A stretch of DNA of 8,523 nucleotides from Nitrospirota bacterium (lineage in GTDB: Bacteria > Nitrospirota > 9FT-COMBO-42-15 > HDB-SIOI813): assembly GCA_023248365.1 (NCBI GenBank), contig JAHFER010000059.1, positions 1 through 8,523 on the forward strand, given 5' to 3'. The position numbers were made by a program, and so were the translations under genes. Below the pieces are notes generated by a model, which saw nothing but the letters and a program-made list of their open reading frames with translations, did not search any database and was not told where the DNA came from. Shown here one piece after another: positions 1 to 6,402 of this stretch; the first letter of the stretch is position 1, and every line of letters starts with the position of its first letter.

Positions 1-462
1 AAAGACGTTTTAGAGACAGTCCGTATAATTGACAGGACAGGCAATATAAATGATCTTCCTGCAAAAGAGATCCTCTTTCAATACAGATGTGCACATATAC
101 ATGGCGTCGCAGTTGCAGGTGCAGTACTAAAACTAAAAAAGAGCGATCAGTCAAAAATAAAAGCCGCAATCAGTAATAACCTTCTTCTGAAGAAAGATTC
201 CCAGCCGCTAAACAAGCCTAATGCCGGCTCAATTTTTAAGAATCCGGAAAGAACAGCTGCATGGAAATTGATTGACTCCATCGGAATGCGCGGCGCTAAG
301 GCAGGCGGGGCAATCGTCTCGGAGAAACATACAAATTTTATAGTAAATAATGGAACTGCAAATGCAAGGGATGTTATATCTCTTATAAGACAGATAGGCA
401 GCAGAGTGGAAAAAGAGAAAGGAATTACCCTCGAGTTAGAGGTGAGGATCGTAGGGAAATGA
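1..462 (+). CDS. murB: UDP-N-acetylenolpyruvoylglucosamine reductase MurB, C-terminal part (5' truncated by window)
   Basis: MurB is a cytoplasmic FAD enzyme that reduces UDP-GlcNAc-enolpyruvate to UDP-MurNAc with NADPH, the second committed step of peptidoglycan precursor synthesis. Reading frame 1 is open from the first base, so the start and the FAD-binding domain lie upstream of the window. The 153 visible residues are the substrate-binding half: QPLNKPNAGSIFKNP at visible residues 68-82 holds the catalytic serine (visible Ser77), AWKLIDSIGMRGAKAGGA follows at 87-104, SEKHTNFIVN at 107-116, and the tail LELEVRIVGK carries the conserved glutamate just before VRI (visible Glu147). The spacing looks like the shorter type II MurB rather than the E. 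coli form, which is inference from the C-terminal half only. The stop codon overlaps the ddl start as ATGA, which suggests translational coupling. Identity is very secure. Confidence 0.95.
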   Translation, partial: KDVLETVRIIDRTGNINDLPAKEILFQYRCAHIHGVAVAGAVLKLKKSDQSKIKAAISNNLLLKKDSQPLNKPNAGSIFKNPERTAAWKLIDSIGMRGAKAGGAIVSEKHTNFIVNNGTANARDVISLIRQIGSRVEKEKGITLELEVRIVGK

Positions 463-1367
463 TTACAGAAAAGCGAATCGGGGTTCTTATGGGAGGAATA
501 TCCTCAGAGAGGGATATATCCCTTAAATCAGGAAACCTTGTTGCATCTTCACTGAAGAGGCGGGGCTACGAAGTTGTTCCTGTAGATATGGGCATTGACC
601 TTCCTGCAAAAATTGATGAGTGGTGCATTGAGGCAGCATTCATTGCCCTCCACGGCAGGTATGGAGAGGACGGATGTGTTCAGGGGTTACTCGAAATTAT
701 GGGGATTCCCTATACTGGTTCAGGTCTGGCAGCAAGCGCAATCTGTATGGATAAACTGCTTTCAAAAAAGATGTTTGAATATTACAGTATACCAACGCCG
801 GAATTCTCTGTGTATAAAAAGGGGACAGAGATAGATTCGGGTTCACTTAAATATCCCGTAGTGGTAAAACCCTGCCGCGAGGGATCTACTATAGGAATCA
901 GCATAGTCTCAAAGAAAGAGGACTTACACACGGCCCTGGAAATGGCGCTAAATTACGGAGACAAGGTAATCATTGAAGAATATATCAGCGGTACTGAAGT
1001 TACCGCAGGTATCCTTGATAACAAGTCACTGCCGCTTGTTGAGATTAATCCCAGGAGCGGCTTCTATGACTTCACAACCAAGACCTCAAAGGGGATGGCG
1101 GATTATATAGTTCCGGCAAGGCTTTCTTCATCGGTGTCTGAAAAGATAAAAGACATTGCGCTGAAGACACATATTTCATTGGGGTGTTGTTACGTCTCCC
1201 GTGTGGATTTCAGGGTTGACACTGAGGGAAATCCTTATGTCCTGGAGGTAAACACTTTACCTGGAATGACAGAGACAAGTCTTCTCCCGATGGCTGCAAA
1301 AGAGGCAGGTATCGGATATGATGAACTTGTTGAAATGATACTTTCATCAGCGTTTGTAAAGAAATAG
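459..1367 (+). CDS. ddl: D-alanine--D-alanine ligase (ATP-grasp)
   Basis: This enzyme joins two D-alanines using ATP, giving the dipeptide that MurF adds to the UDP-MurNAc tripeptide. At 302 residues it has the usual length of compact DdlB-type ligases. The N-terminal motif GGISSERDISLKSG (12-25) contains the substrate glutamate Glu17. ALHGRYGEDG (63-72) and GSGLAASAICMDKLLSK (87-103) follow, then the ATP-grasp core VVVKPCREGSTIGIS (134-148) and IIEEYISGTEV (171-181). Arg248, Asp250, Glu263 and Asn265, in SRVDF and LEVNTLPGMTETSLLP, match the catalytic arginine and the metal ligands. The odd point is the omega loop: FYDFTTKTSKGMADY (202-216) has Thr209 right after Lys208, where E. coli DdlB has Lys215-Tyr216. 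The start is placed by the four-base ATGA overlap with murB; a GAGG stretch lies about 11 bases upstream inside murB. Translational coupling to murB is likely. Confidence 0.96.
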   Translation: MITEKRIGVLMGGISSERDISLKSGNLVASSLKRRGYEVVPVDMGIDLPAKIDEWCIEAAFIALHGRYGEDGCVQGLLEIMGIPYTGSGLAASAICMDKLLSKKMFEYYSIPTPEFSVYKKGTEIDSGSLKYPVVVKPCREGSTIGISIVSKKEDLHTALEMALNYGDKVIIEEYISGTEVTAGILDNKSLPLVEINPRSGFYDFTTKTSKGMADYIVPARLSSSVSEKIKDIALKTHISLGCCYVSRVDFRVDTEGNPYVLEVNTLPGMTETSLLPMAAKEAGIGYDELVEMILSSAFVKK

Positions 1368-1380
1368 CTAAAACTTAAAA

Positions 1381-2247
1381 ATGTATTTTTATAAATATAA
1401 ACCAAACAAAAAGTCACAGGGGAGTAAGCCTAAATTCAGAAACAGGAAAGGCCTGTCTGCCGGACTTAAAAGGTATGCAAAACTTGTAATCATTGTTCTG
1501 GCTATAGTCCCTGCCTTGTATCTTGCAGATAAAACAATTGCATTGGCTCATAGCAGGCTGTCTTTTGCAGGACATATAGATAATATGTCAATATTTCCGG
1601 TTAATTTTCCGGGAGATTATTTAAAAATAAAGACAGTAACAGTCACCGGCAATAAATTTCTCACTGAAGAAGAGCTTTCACCCTATCTGAATGAGTTAAA
1701 GGGCACTAATATTTTTAAGGCAGGCCTTAAAACACTTGTGCTCAGATTAAAAGAACATCCGTGGATAAAGGATGTAACAGTGAAGAGGGAACTCCCCTCC
1801 TCAATCCAGGTAAATATCCTTGAAAGGATACCTGCTTTATATGTAAGCAGCAGCGGCAAGCTCTATCTTGCTGATGAAGAAGGTATACTTTTAGGAGAAA
1901 AACCAGCAAGCCTGCTAAGCCTTCCTGTGGTGTATGGTGTATCTTTGACCGGGATAAAGACAGGAGAAAAGATATCTGCAGAAGGAATTCAGTCTGCTCT
2001 TGAGGTTAAGAGAGAACTCACAGCAATTCCATGGGTAGATATATCGTCTTCAGGTATAGAGGTAGGAGAGAGGGCTCAGATAACCCTTCATCTGACGGAC
2101 TACAGTATAAGACTTGGAAAAGGGAGATATAAAGAGAAGCTTAAACGGTTTTATGAACTGGCAAAAAATATTAAAGATAAAGGTTCGTTTAAAGAAATAG
2201 ATTTAAGGTTTGAGAACCAGGTGATTGTCAGGGGTTCCGGAACATAG
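1381..2247 (+). CDS. ftsQ: Cell division protein FtsQ (POTRA domain)
   Basis: FtsQ is a bitopic inner-membrane divisome protein that, in well-studied bacteria, links early (FtsA/FtsZ) and late (FtsW/FtsI) division proteins through FtsB and FtsL. The 288-residue product has a basic cytoplasmic N-terminus (1-34, many Lys/Arg), one hydrophobic segment at about 35-49 (LVIIVLAIVPALYLA), a POTRA domain at about 82-149 beginning LKIKTVTVTGNKFLTEEEL and ending with the typical HPWIKDVTVKRELPSSIQV, and a C-terminal FtsQ domain ending KEIDLRFENQVIV (271-283), a recognisable family signature. It lies 13 bases after ddl, and those bases contain no purine-rich ribosome-binding site. It may therefore be translated by reinitiation after ddl. 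No better in-frame start precedes the membrane segment. Sequence identity in this family is normally low, so the call rests on architecture, tail motif and position between ddl and ftsA. Confidence 0.93.
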   Translation: MYFYKYKPNKKSQGSKPKFRNRKGLSAGLKRYAKLVIIVLAIVPALYLADKTIALAHSRLSFAGHIDNMSIFPVNFPGDYLKIKTVTVTGNKFLTEEELSPYLNELKGTNIFKAGLKTLVLRLKEHPWIKDVTVKRELPSSIQVNILERIPALYVSSSGKLYLADEEGILLGEKPASLLSLPVVYGVSLTGIKTGEKISAEGIQSALEVKRELTAIPWVDISSSGIEVGERAQITLHLTDYSIRLGKGRYKEKLKRFYELAKNIKDKGSFKEIDLRFENQVIVRGSGT

Positions 2248-2267
2248 TAATACAAAAAAAGACGATT

Positions 2268-2345
2268 CACCACAGAGCACACAGAGGAATAATGGAATTT
2301 ACTATGGTTTTATAGTATTAAAAATTTTCTCTGTGTACTCTGTGG
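2268..2345. repeat. CCACAGAG-type palindromic repeat between ftsQ and ftsA
   Basis: A 17-base arm at 2270-2286 (CCACAGAGCACACAGAG) is matched by its reverse complement at 2329-2345 with one mismatch, separated by a 42-base spacer. The spacer holds its own small hairpin, TACTAT (2300-2305) and ATAGTA (2312-2317) around a GGTTTT loop. This forms a cruciform or stem-loop of about 78 bases and makes up most of the unusually long 119-base ftsQ-ftsA gap. Arms of the same style recur at 6403-6478. I read it as a dispersed palindromic or MITE-like repeat. No target duplication is evident at its edges, and no T-run follows, so a terminator role is not supported. Confidence 0.8.
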
Positions 2346-2366
2346 TTTAGAAAACGGGGGATAGTA

Positions 2367-3596
2367 ATGGCTAAAAAAGACAGCGTAGTGGTTGGATTGG
2401 ACATTGGGACCACAAAGATATGTGTGCTGGCAGCAGAACCTGCAGCTGAGAACAATATAAATATACTCGGCACCGGCACAAGCCCTTCAAAAGGGTTGAG
2501 GAAAGGGGCTGTGGTAAATATTGAGGATACGGTTGATTCCATAATGAAGGCCGTACAGGAGGCAGAAAAAAAGACAGGGATCAAAATTAAGAGTGTTCAT
2601 ACGGGTATTACAGGCAGTCATATCAGCGGCATAAACAGTAAAGGTGTTATAGGGATTAAAGACCAGGAAGTCACCATGGCAGATATAGAAAGGGCTATTG
2701 AGGCTGCCAGGGCCGTTGCTATACCGCCGGACAGGGAGATCCTGCATGTTATACCTCAGGAATTTATAATAGACGGCCAGAGCGGCATTAAAAACCCTCT
2801 TGGCATATCAGGAGTACGTCTTGAGGTGCAGGTTCACATTATAACAGGCGCATCTACCTCGATTCAAAACATTGTAAAGAGTATTAATAAGGCCGGACTT
2901 GAGGTTGCAGATATTATCCTCCAGCCGCTTGCCTCAAGCGAGGCAGTGCTGACTCAGGATGAAAAGGACCTCGGAGTTGCCCTGATAGACATCGGGGGCG
3001 GGACAACTGATGTGGCAATATTTATAAATGGGTCTGTATGTCACACTGCGGTCGTAGGAATCGGCGGAATCAATGTGACTAACGACCTGGCAATTGGACT
3101 CAGGACTACTACTGTAGAAGCAGAACGGCTCAAGGTTGAATATGGATGCGCACTAACCTCCCGCGCGAAAGAAGGTGAACCTATTGAAATTTCCAGTATT
3201 GGAGGAAGACCTCCACGGTTTGTCTCAAGGCAGAATATCTCAGAGATAATCGAACCCAGGGCTGAAGAGATATTTTCTATAGCATTAAAAGAATTGAAGA
3301 AGATTGATTACATAGATATGTTGTCTTCCGGTATCGTTATTACAGGTGGAAGCAGTATTATGGAAGGGATGGTGGATGTAGCAGAAAAGATAACAGGGAT
3401 GCCTGTGAGGATTGGGGTACCTACCAACAGAAAAGGTATCCCTGAAAGTTACAATCACCCGATGCATTCTTCAGGTATAGGTATTCTCCTATGTGCATTG
3501 CAACAACAGGGGATAGCAGATAAATCAGTTAAAGCCGGGTATGGATTTGATAATATCTTTCAAAAGATGAAAGGCTGGTTTGGGGGAGTCTTTTAA
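2367..3596 (+). CDS. ftsA: Cell division protein FtsA (actin-like membrane anchor of FtsZ)
   Basis: FtsA is an actin-fold ATPase that polymerises under the membrane, tethers FtsZ filaments and recruits later divisome proteins. The 409-residue product has the phosphate-1 loop GLDIGTTK (10-17), the FtsA-specific 1C (SHS2) domain in place of actin subdomain 1B at about 86-165, the phosphate-2 loop LIDIGGGTTDVAIF (206-219) and an adenosine-type motif SGIVITGGSSIMEG (321-334). The last 17 residues, GYGFDNIFQKMKGWFGG and following, form the amphipathic membrane-targeting helix. Length and domain order are normal. The ATG is preceded by GGGGGA at 2356-2361, a moderate ribosome-binding site lying just outside the palindromic repeat. 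The long upstream gap separates ftsA from ftsQ more than the other dcw genes here are separated, so ftsA-ftsZ could have partly independent expression, although I found no clear promoter. Confidence 0.97.
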   Translation: MAKKDSVVVGLDIGTTKICVLAAEPAAENNINILGTGTSPSKGLRKGAVVNIEDTVDSIMKAVQEAEKKTGIKIKSVHTGITGSHISGINSKGVIGIKDQEVTMADIERAIEAARAVAIPPDREILHVIPQEFIIDGQSGIKNPLGISGVRLEVQVHIITGASTSIQNIVKSINKAGLEVADIILQPLASSEAVLTQDEKDLGVALIDIGGGTTDVAIFINGSVCHTAVVGIGGINVTNDLAIGLRTTTVEAERLKVEYGCALTSRAKEGEPIEISSIGGRPPRFVSRQNISEIIEPRAEEIFSIALKELKKIDYIDMLSSGIVITGGSSIMEGMVDVAEKITGMPVRIGVPTNRKGIPESYNHPMHSSGIGILLCALQQQGIADKSVKAGYGFDNIFQKMKGWFGGVF

Positions 3597-3616
3597 AAGA
3601 ATTCCACATTTTCTAT

Positions 3617-3633
3617 AAGGAGGAAAAACAATG
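3617..3633 (+). promoter_or_regulatory. Strong ribosome-binding site of ftsZ
   Basis: AAGGAGG at 3617-3623 lies seven bases before the ftsZ ATG, close to an ideal Shine-Dalgarno sequence. It is clearly stronger than the sites before ftsQ (none seen), ftsA (GGGGGA), pgeF (AGGA) and yggS (none seen). That fits the known need for much more FtsZ than FtsA or FtsQ; linking the two is inference. Confidence 0.8.
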
Positions 3634-4767
3634 TTTGAATTAGAAGAAATTATTGAAGGCGGGGCAAAGATTAAGGTTGTGGGAATAGGCGGATGCGGCA
3701 GTAATGCAGTAAACAATATGATATCAGCAAATCTGGCAGGTGTAGAGTTTATTGCGATAAACACTGATGTGCAGGCACTCCGGCTTTCAAAGGCCCTTAC
3801 CAAAGTACAGATAGGGAACAAACTGACAAAAGGGCTTGGCGCAGGGGCCAATCCTGATGTAGGAAGAGAGGCCGCTCTGGAAGACGAGGAACTTCTCAGG
3901 GAGATACTTGCTGATACAGATATGGTATTTGTTACTGCCGGAATGGGCGGTGGAACCGGAACCGGGGCGGCGCCGGTTATCGCTGATATTGCCAAAAGTC
4001 TTGGAGCGCTGACTGTTGCGGTTGTTACAAAGCCATTTCTCTATGAGATGGGCAAGAGGATTGCCTATGCAGAAAGAGGACTTGATGAACTGAAAAAATA
4101 TGCGGATACGGTGATTGTCATCCCTAACGAACGGGTCAGAACTATGGTTGAAAAGAGCACCCCGGCTACTGAGGCATTTAAACTCGCTGATGACGTTTTA
4201 AGACAGGCGGTTCAGGGAATATCTGATATTATTACAAGACCGGGTTATATTAATGTAGACTTTGCTGATATACGAACAATCATGAGCTTTACCGGCCGTG
4301 CGGTTATGGGCATGGGGTCAGGTTCAGGTGAAGGCAGGGCCATGGAGGCAGTAAAGAGGGCTATAGCAAGCCCCCTGCTGGAAGAAAATTCAATAGAAGG
4401 CGCAAAGGGGATTTTAATAAATATCTCCGGCGGTGCAGACCTTTCCCTTCATGAAATGTCTGAGGCCTCGTCAATTATTCAGAAGGCAGTGGATGAGGAT
4501 GCCCATGTAATATTAGGTTGCGTAATAGATGAAACATTAGGAGACAGGGTAACTGTTACTGTTATTGCAACAGGGTTTAATGATACGGCAATGCCCGTTG
4601 CCAGTGCAGTAAAACAGCTCAGGCTTGTCAATGCTCCTGATTCTTATGAGACAGAGATGGATAAGCCCGCGTTTTTAAGGAAGTCCGGTAACCATGAATA
4701 CAGAAATGATGCATTAAAAGTAGAAGATGATGACTGGGATATGCCGGCTTTTTTAAGAAAAAGATAA
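3631..4767 (+). CDS. ftsZ: Cell division GTPase FtsZ
   Basis: FtsZ is the tubulin-like GTPase that assembles into the cytokinetic ring. In this 378-residue protein, VVGIGGCGSNAVNNM (16-30), the NTD motif (44-46) and the signature GMGGGTGTGAAP (104-115) form the nucleotide pocket. The synergy-loop segment NVDFADIRTIM (208-218) supplies the catalytic aspartates to the neighbouring subunit. The globular part ends near residue 316, followed by a short acidic linker and the tail DDDWDMPAFLRKR, the conserved peptide that binds FtsA and other partners. Two oddities: PAFLRK occurs twice, at 346-351 (DKPAFLRKSG) and at 372-377. Also, the usual FEGxxR ribose-contact segment reads YEMGKR (138-143), which keeps the Glu and Arg but has Met where Gly is normal. 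It sits 34 bases after ftsA with a strong ribosome-binding site. Confidence 0.98.
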   Translation: MFELEEIIEGGAKIKVVGIGGCGSNAVNNMISANLAGVEFIAINTDVQALRLSKALTKVQIGNKLTKGLGAGANPDVGREAALEDEELLREILADTDMVFVTAGMGGGTGTGAAPVIADIAKSLGALTVAVVTKPFLYEMGKRIAYAERGLDELKKYADTVIVIPNERVRTMVEKSTPATEAFKLADDVLRQAVQGISDIITRPGYINVDFADIRTIMSFTGRAVMGMGSGSGEGRAMEAVKRAIASPLLEENSIEGAKGILINISGGADLSLHEMSEASSIIQKAVDEDAHVILGCVIDETLGDRVTVTVIATGFNDTAMPVASAVKQLRLVNAPDSYETEMDKPAFLRKSGNHEYRNDALKVEDDDWDMPAFLRKR

Positions 4768-4808
4768 ACCAAACATGAATTCAGACACTTTAACAGGACG
4801 TTAATGAC

Positions 4809-5597
4809 ATGAGATATCTCTCTTTACCTGAGCTTGAAAAAGAAGGTGTAAAACACTTTTTCACAACTAAGAAATTTAACAGAGAATCCAATGAGGGTTC
4901 TCAAATACCTTTCAGTAATCAAAGGGCTTTTGTATTGGCAAAGCAGGTTCACGGAGATGATATACTTGTTGTTGATAAACCAGTGGATGATATAGAAACC
5001 TTTGTAAAAAACACAGCACAAAATCAGTGTGATGCAATAATTACAAATCAAAAAAATATTGGAATAGGTGTTGTAAGCGCTGACTGTCTCCCTGCACTGC
5101 TGTTTGACCCTGTACAATCGGTCATTGCAGCAGTACATGCAGGCTGGAGGGGGACTATGCAATCTATATTATCAAAGGCTGTTCATCAGATGGTAGAACT
5201 TTTTAACTGCAAGCCGGAAGATATTATAGCAGGCATTGGCCCTGTGATTGGACAGTGCTGCTATACTGTTGGAGATATCGTTACAGAACCATTGAAAGAG
5301 ATTAACCCGGCATGGAGCAGATATTTAAAACCATCGGAAGACGGTAAACATAAGTTCGATATTTCCGGACTTAATATATCACAGCTTGAAGATGCAGGCT
5401 TATTGAGAAAAAATATATTCGATCTGGGGCAGTGTACCTCATGTAACGAAGAGCTGTTCCCCTCTTATAGGAGGGACGGGATTGGAGCAGGAAGGATAAT
5501 AAGCGGCATAATAATTGTGGACGCTGAAAAACGCGGGGTACCTGTTGCGCCGAAGGCAATTGCAACGGGTCGTGCGGCGTCAGGGCTGCGGATTTGA
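4809..5597 (+). CDS. pgeF: Peptidoglycan editing factor PgeF (YfiH / DUF152), with repeat-derived C-terminal extension
   Basis: This family, formerly labelled laccase domain or multicopper polyphenol oxidase, is represented by E. coli YfiH. That protein removes L-serine wrongly added to UDP-MurNAc; purine nucleoside cleavage activity is also reported for relatives. The 262-residue product has the full core: KQVHGDD with His48, GVVSADCLPALLFD with Cys93 and AVHAGWRGT with His110, which together form the zinc site. GPVIGQCCYTVGDIV (144-158) and DLGQCTSCNEELFPSYRRDG (205-224) follow. Relatives usually stop 10-15 residues after YRRDG; here that point is GRIISGIII (228-236). The remaining 26 residues (237-262), starting VDAEKRG, are encoded entirely by the repeat element at 5517-5672, so the native tail and stop seem to have been replaced. 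The start has only a weak AGGA about 10 bases upstream. Its place next to ftsZ fits a cell-wall role. Confidence 0.93.
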   Translation: MRYLSLPELEKEGVKHFFTTKKFNRESNEGSQIPFSNQRAFVLAKQVHGDDILVVDKPVDDIETFVKNTAQNQCDAIITNQKNIGIGVVSADCLPALLFDPVQSVIAAVHAGWRGTMQSILSKAVHQMVELFNCKPEDIIAGIGPVIGQCCYTVGDIVTEPLKEINPAWSRYLKPSEDGKHKFDISGLNISQLEDAGLLRKNIFDLGQCTSCNEELFPSYRRDGIGAGRIISGIIIVDAEKRGVPVAPKAIATGRAASGLRI

Positions 5598-5672
5598 GCC
5601 TCAACGTACAGGAAGTACGCCTCGGCCCAAATCCTCGCCCTTCCTTGCACCTGGGCATTTTTGAGCGTCCAC
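5517..5672. mobile_element. 156-bp MITE-like repeat element with terminal inverted repeats
   Basis: The left end GTGGACGCTGAAAAACGC (5517-5534) matches the reverse complement of the right end (5655-5672) at 16 of 18 positions. Inside lies a nested hairpin: GGATTTGAGCC (5590-5600) pairs with GGCCCAAATCC (5624-5634) with one wobble position, and within it CGTAC (5605-5609) and GTACG (5615-5619) form a perfect stem around AGGAA. No protein is encoded that could move it, so it would be a non-autonomous element or REP-like repeat. Its left end falls exactly where the normal end of the PgeF protein is expected, and the element supplies the last 26 codons and the TGA stop. I see no convincing target-site duplication (left flank ends AATAATT, right flank begins TAAGG). 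Family membership cannot be decided without other genomic copies. Confidence 0.72.
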
Positions 5673-5712
5673 TAAGGAAAAGGAAATAACTTACATATAA
5701 AAATAATCGGCC

Positions 5713-6399
5713 ATGAGTATTGCAGAGCGGTTAAGAGATGTGGAAAAGAGGATTGCTGATGCGGCGCATCGTGCAGGGAGGAATCCGGAGGATATCACAC
5801 TTGTAGCAGTATCAAAGGGTTTTAGTATAGACAGGATTAAAGAGGCTATTGACGCAGGAATCAGGATCTTCGGTGAAAACAAGGTACAGGAGTTATTGCC
5901 TAAGATAGAAGGGGCAGGAGTGGGAATATCCTGGCACTTTATAGGCCACTTACAGAGCAACAAGGTAAAATATATCGTTGGAGAGGTTGATTTGATTCAC
6001 TCTATAGACAGCTTAAAACTATCAGAGGAGGTGAATCAAAGGGCAAATACAAGAGGAATCGTACAAAATATTCTGCTTGAAGTTAATGTATCAGGAGAAG
6101 AGAGGAAATTTGGTATTGCGCCCAATGAAGTAATTAAGACTGTGGAGGCTGTCTCAAAGTTAGGAAATTTGGCTCTAAGAGGACTGATGACCATAGCGCC
6201 TTATTCAGAAACCCCTGAAGACTCAAGACCGCATTTCAGTAAACTGCGGGAAATCAGGGATGAGATTAAAAGACTCGGAATATGTTATTCTGATTTTGGA
6301 CAATTATCCATGGGCATGAGCAATGACTTTGGAGTTGGAATAGAAGAAGGCGCTACATTGGTGAGAATAGGTTCGGCGATATTTGGAGAAAGAAATTAA
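5713..6399 (+). CDS. yggS: Pyridoxal 5'-phosphate homeostasis protein (YggS/PLPBP family)
   Basis: This is a cytoplasmic PLP-binding protein with an alanine-racemase-like TIM-barrel fold but no known enzymatic activity; relatives buffer PLP and their loss disturbs amino acid metabolism. The 228-residue length is typical. LVAVSKGFSIDRIKEAIDAG (30-49) carries Lys35, the PLP Schiff-base lysine. FGENKVQELLPKI (53-65), WHFIGHLQSNKVKYI (74-88), IHSIDSLKL (95-103), LLEVNVSGEERKFG (121-134) and LRGLMTIAP (155-163) are family motifs. FGQLSMGMSNDF (195-206) and VRIGSAIFGERN (217-228) hold the PLP phosphate. The N-terminus MSIAERLRDVEKRIADAAHRAG fits the family, so the start is trusted although no Shine-Dalgarno sequence lies at the right distance (a GGAAAAGG run is about 25-30 bases upstream). 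It begins 40 bases after the repeat element. Confidence 0.95.
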   Translation: MSIAERLRDVEKRIADAAHRAGRNPEDITLVAVSKGFSIDRIKEAIDAGIRIFGENKVQELLPKIEGAGVGISWHFIGHLQSNKVKYIVGEVDLIHSIDSLKLSEEVNQRANTRGIVQNILLEVNVSGEERKFGIAPNEVIKTVEAVSKLGNLALRGLMTIAPYSETPEDSRPHFSKLREIRDEIKRLGICYSDFGQLSMGMSNDFGVGIEEGATLVRIGSAIFGERN

Positions 6400-6402
6400 A
6401 TT

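Noticed and set aside
595..834. Plus-strand ORF of 79 codons inside ddl
   Set aside because: Out-of-frame shadow within a complete, well-conserved ddl; no recognisable product.
2318..2584. Minus-strand ORF of 88 codons ending in the ftsQ-ftsA palindrome
   Set aside because: It is antisense to the start of ftsA and ends in repeat-derived NHRVHRENF; a shadow of ftsA plus repeat.
3525..3995. Minus-strand ORF of 156 codons opposite the ftsA end and ftsZ start
   Set aside because: Its Ala/Ser/Pro-rich low-complexity translation is the usual shadow of glycine-rich FtsZ codons, and the opposite strand is certain coding sequence.
4809..5597. Multicopper polyphenol oxidase (laccase) call for the YfiH-family gene
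   Set aside because: The sequence has the single His-Cys-His zinc site of DUF152 and none of the copper-binding HxH motifs of true laccases.
5371..5658. Minus-strand ORFs through the pgeF end and repeat element
   Set aside because: They run across the repeat and antisense to pgeF, with no domain and no ribosome-binding site; the element does not encode a transposase.
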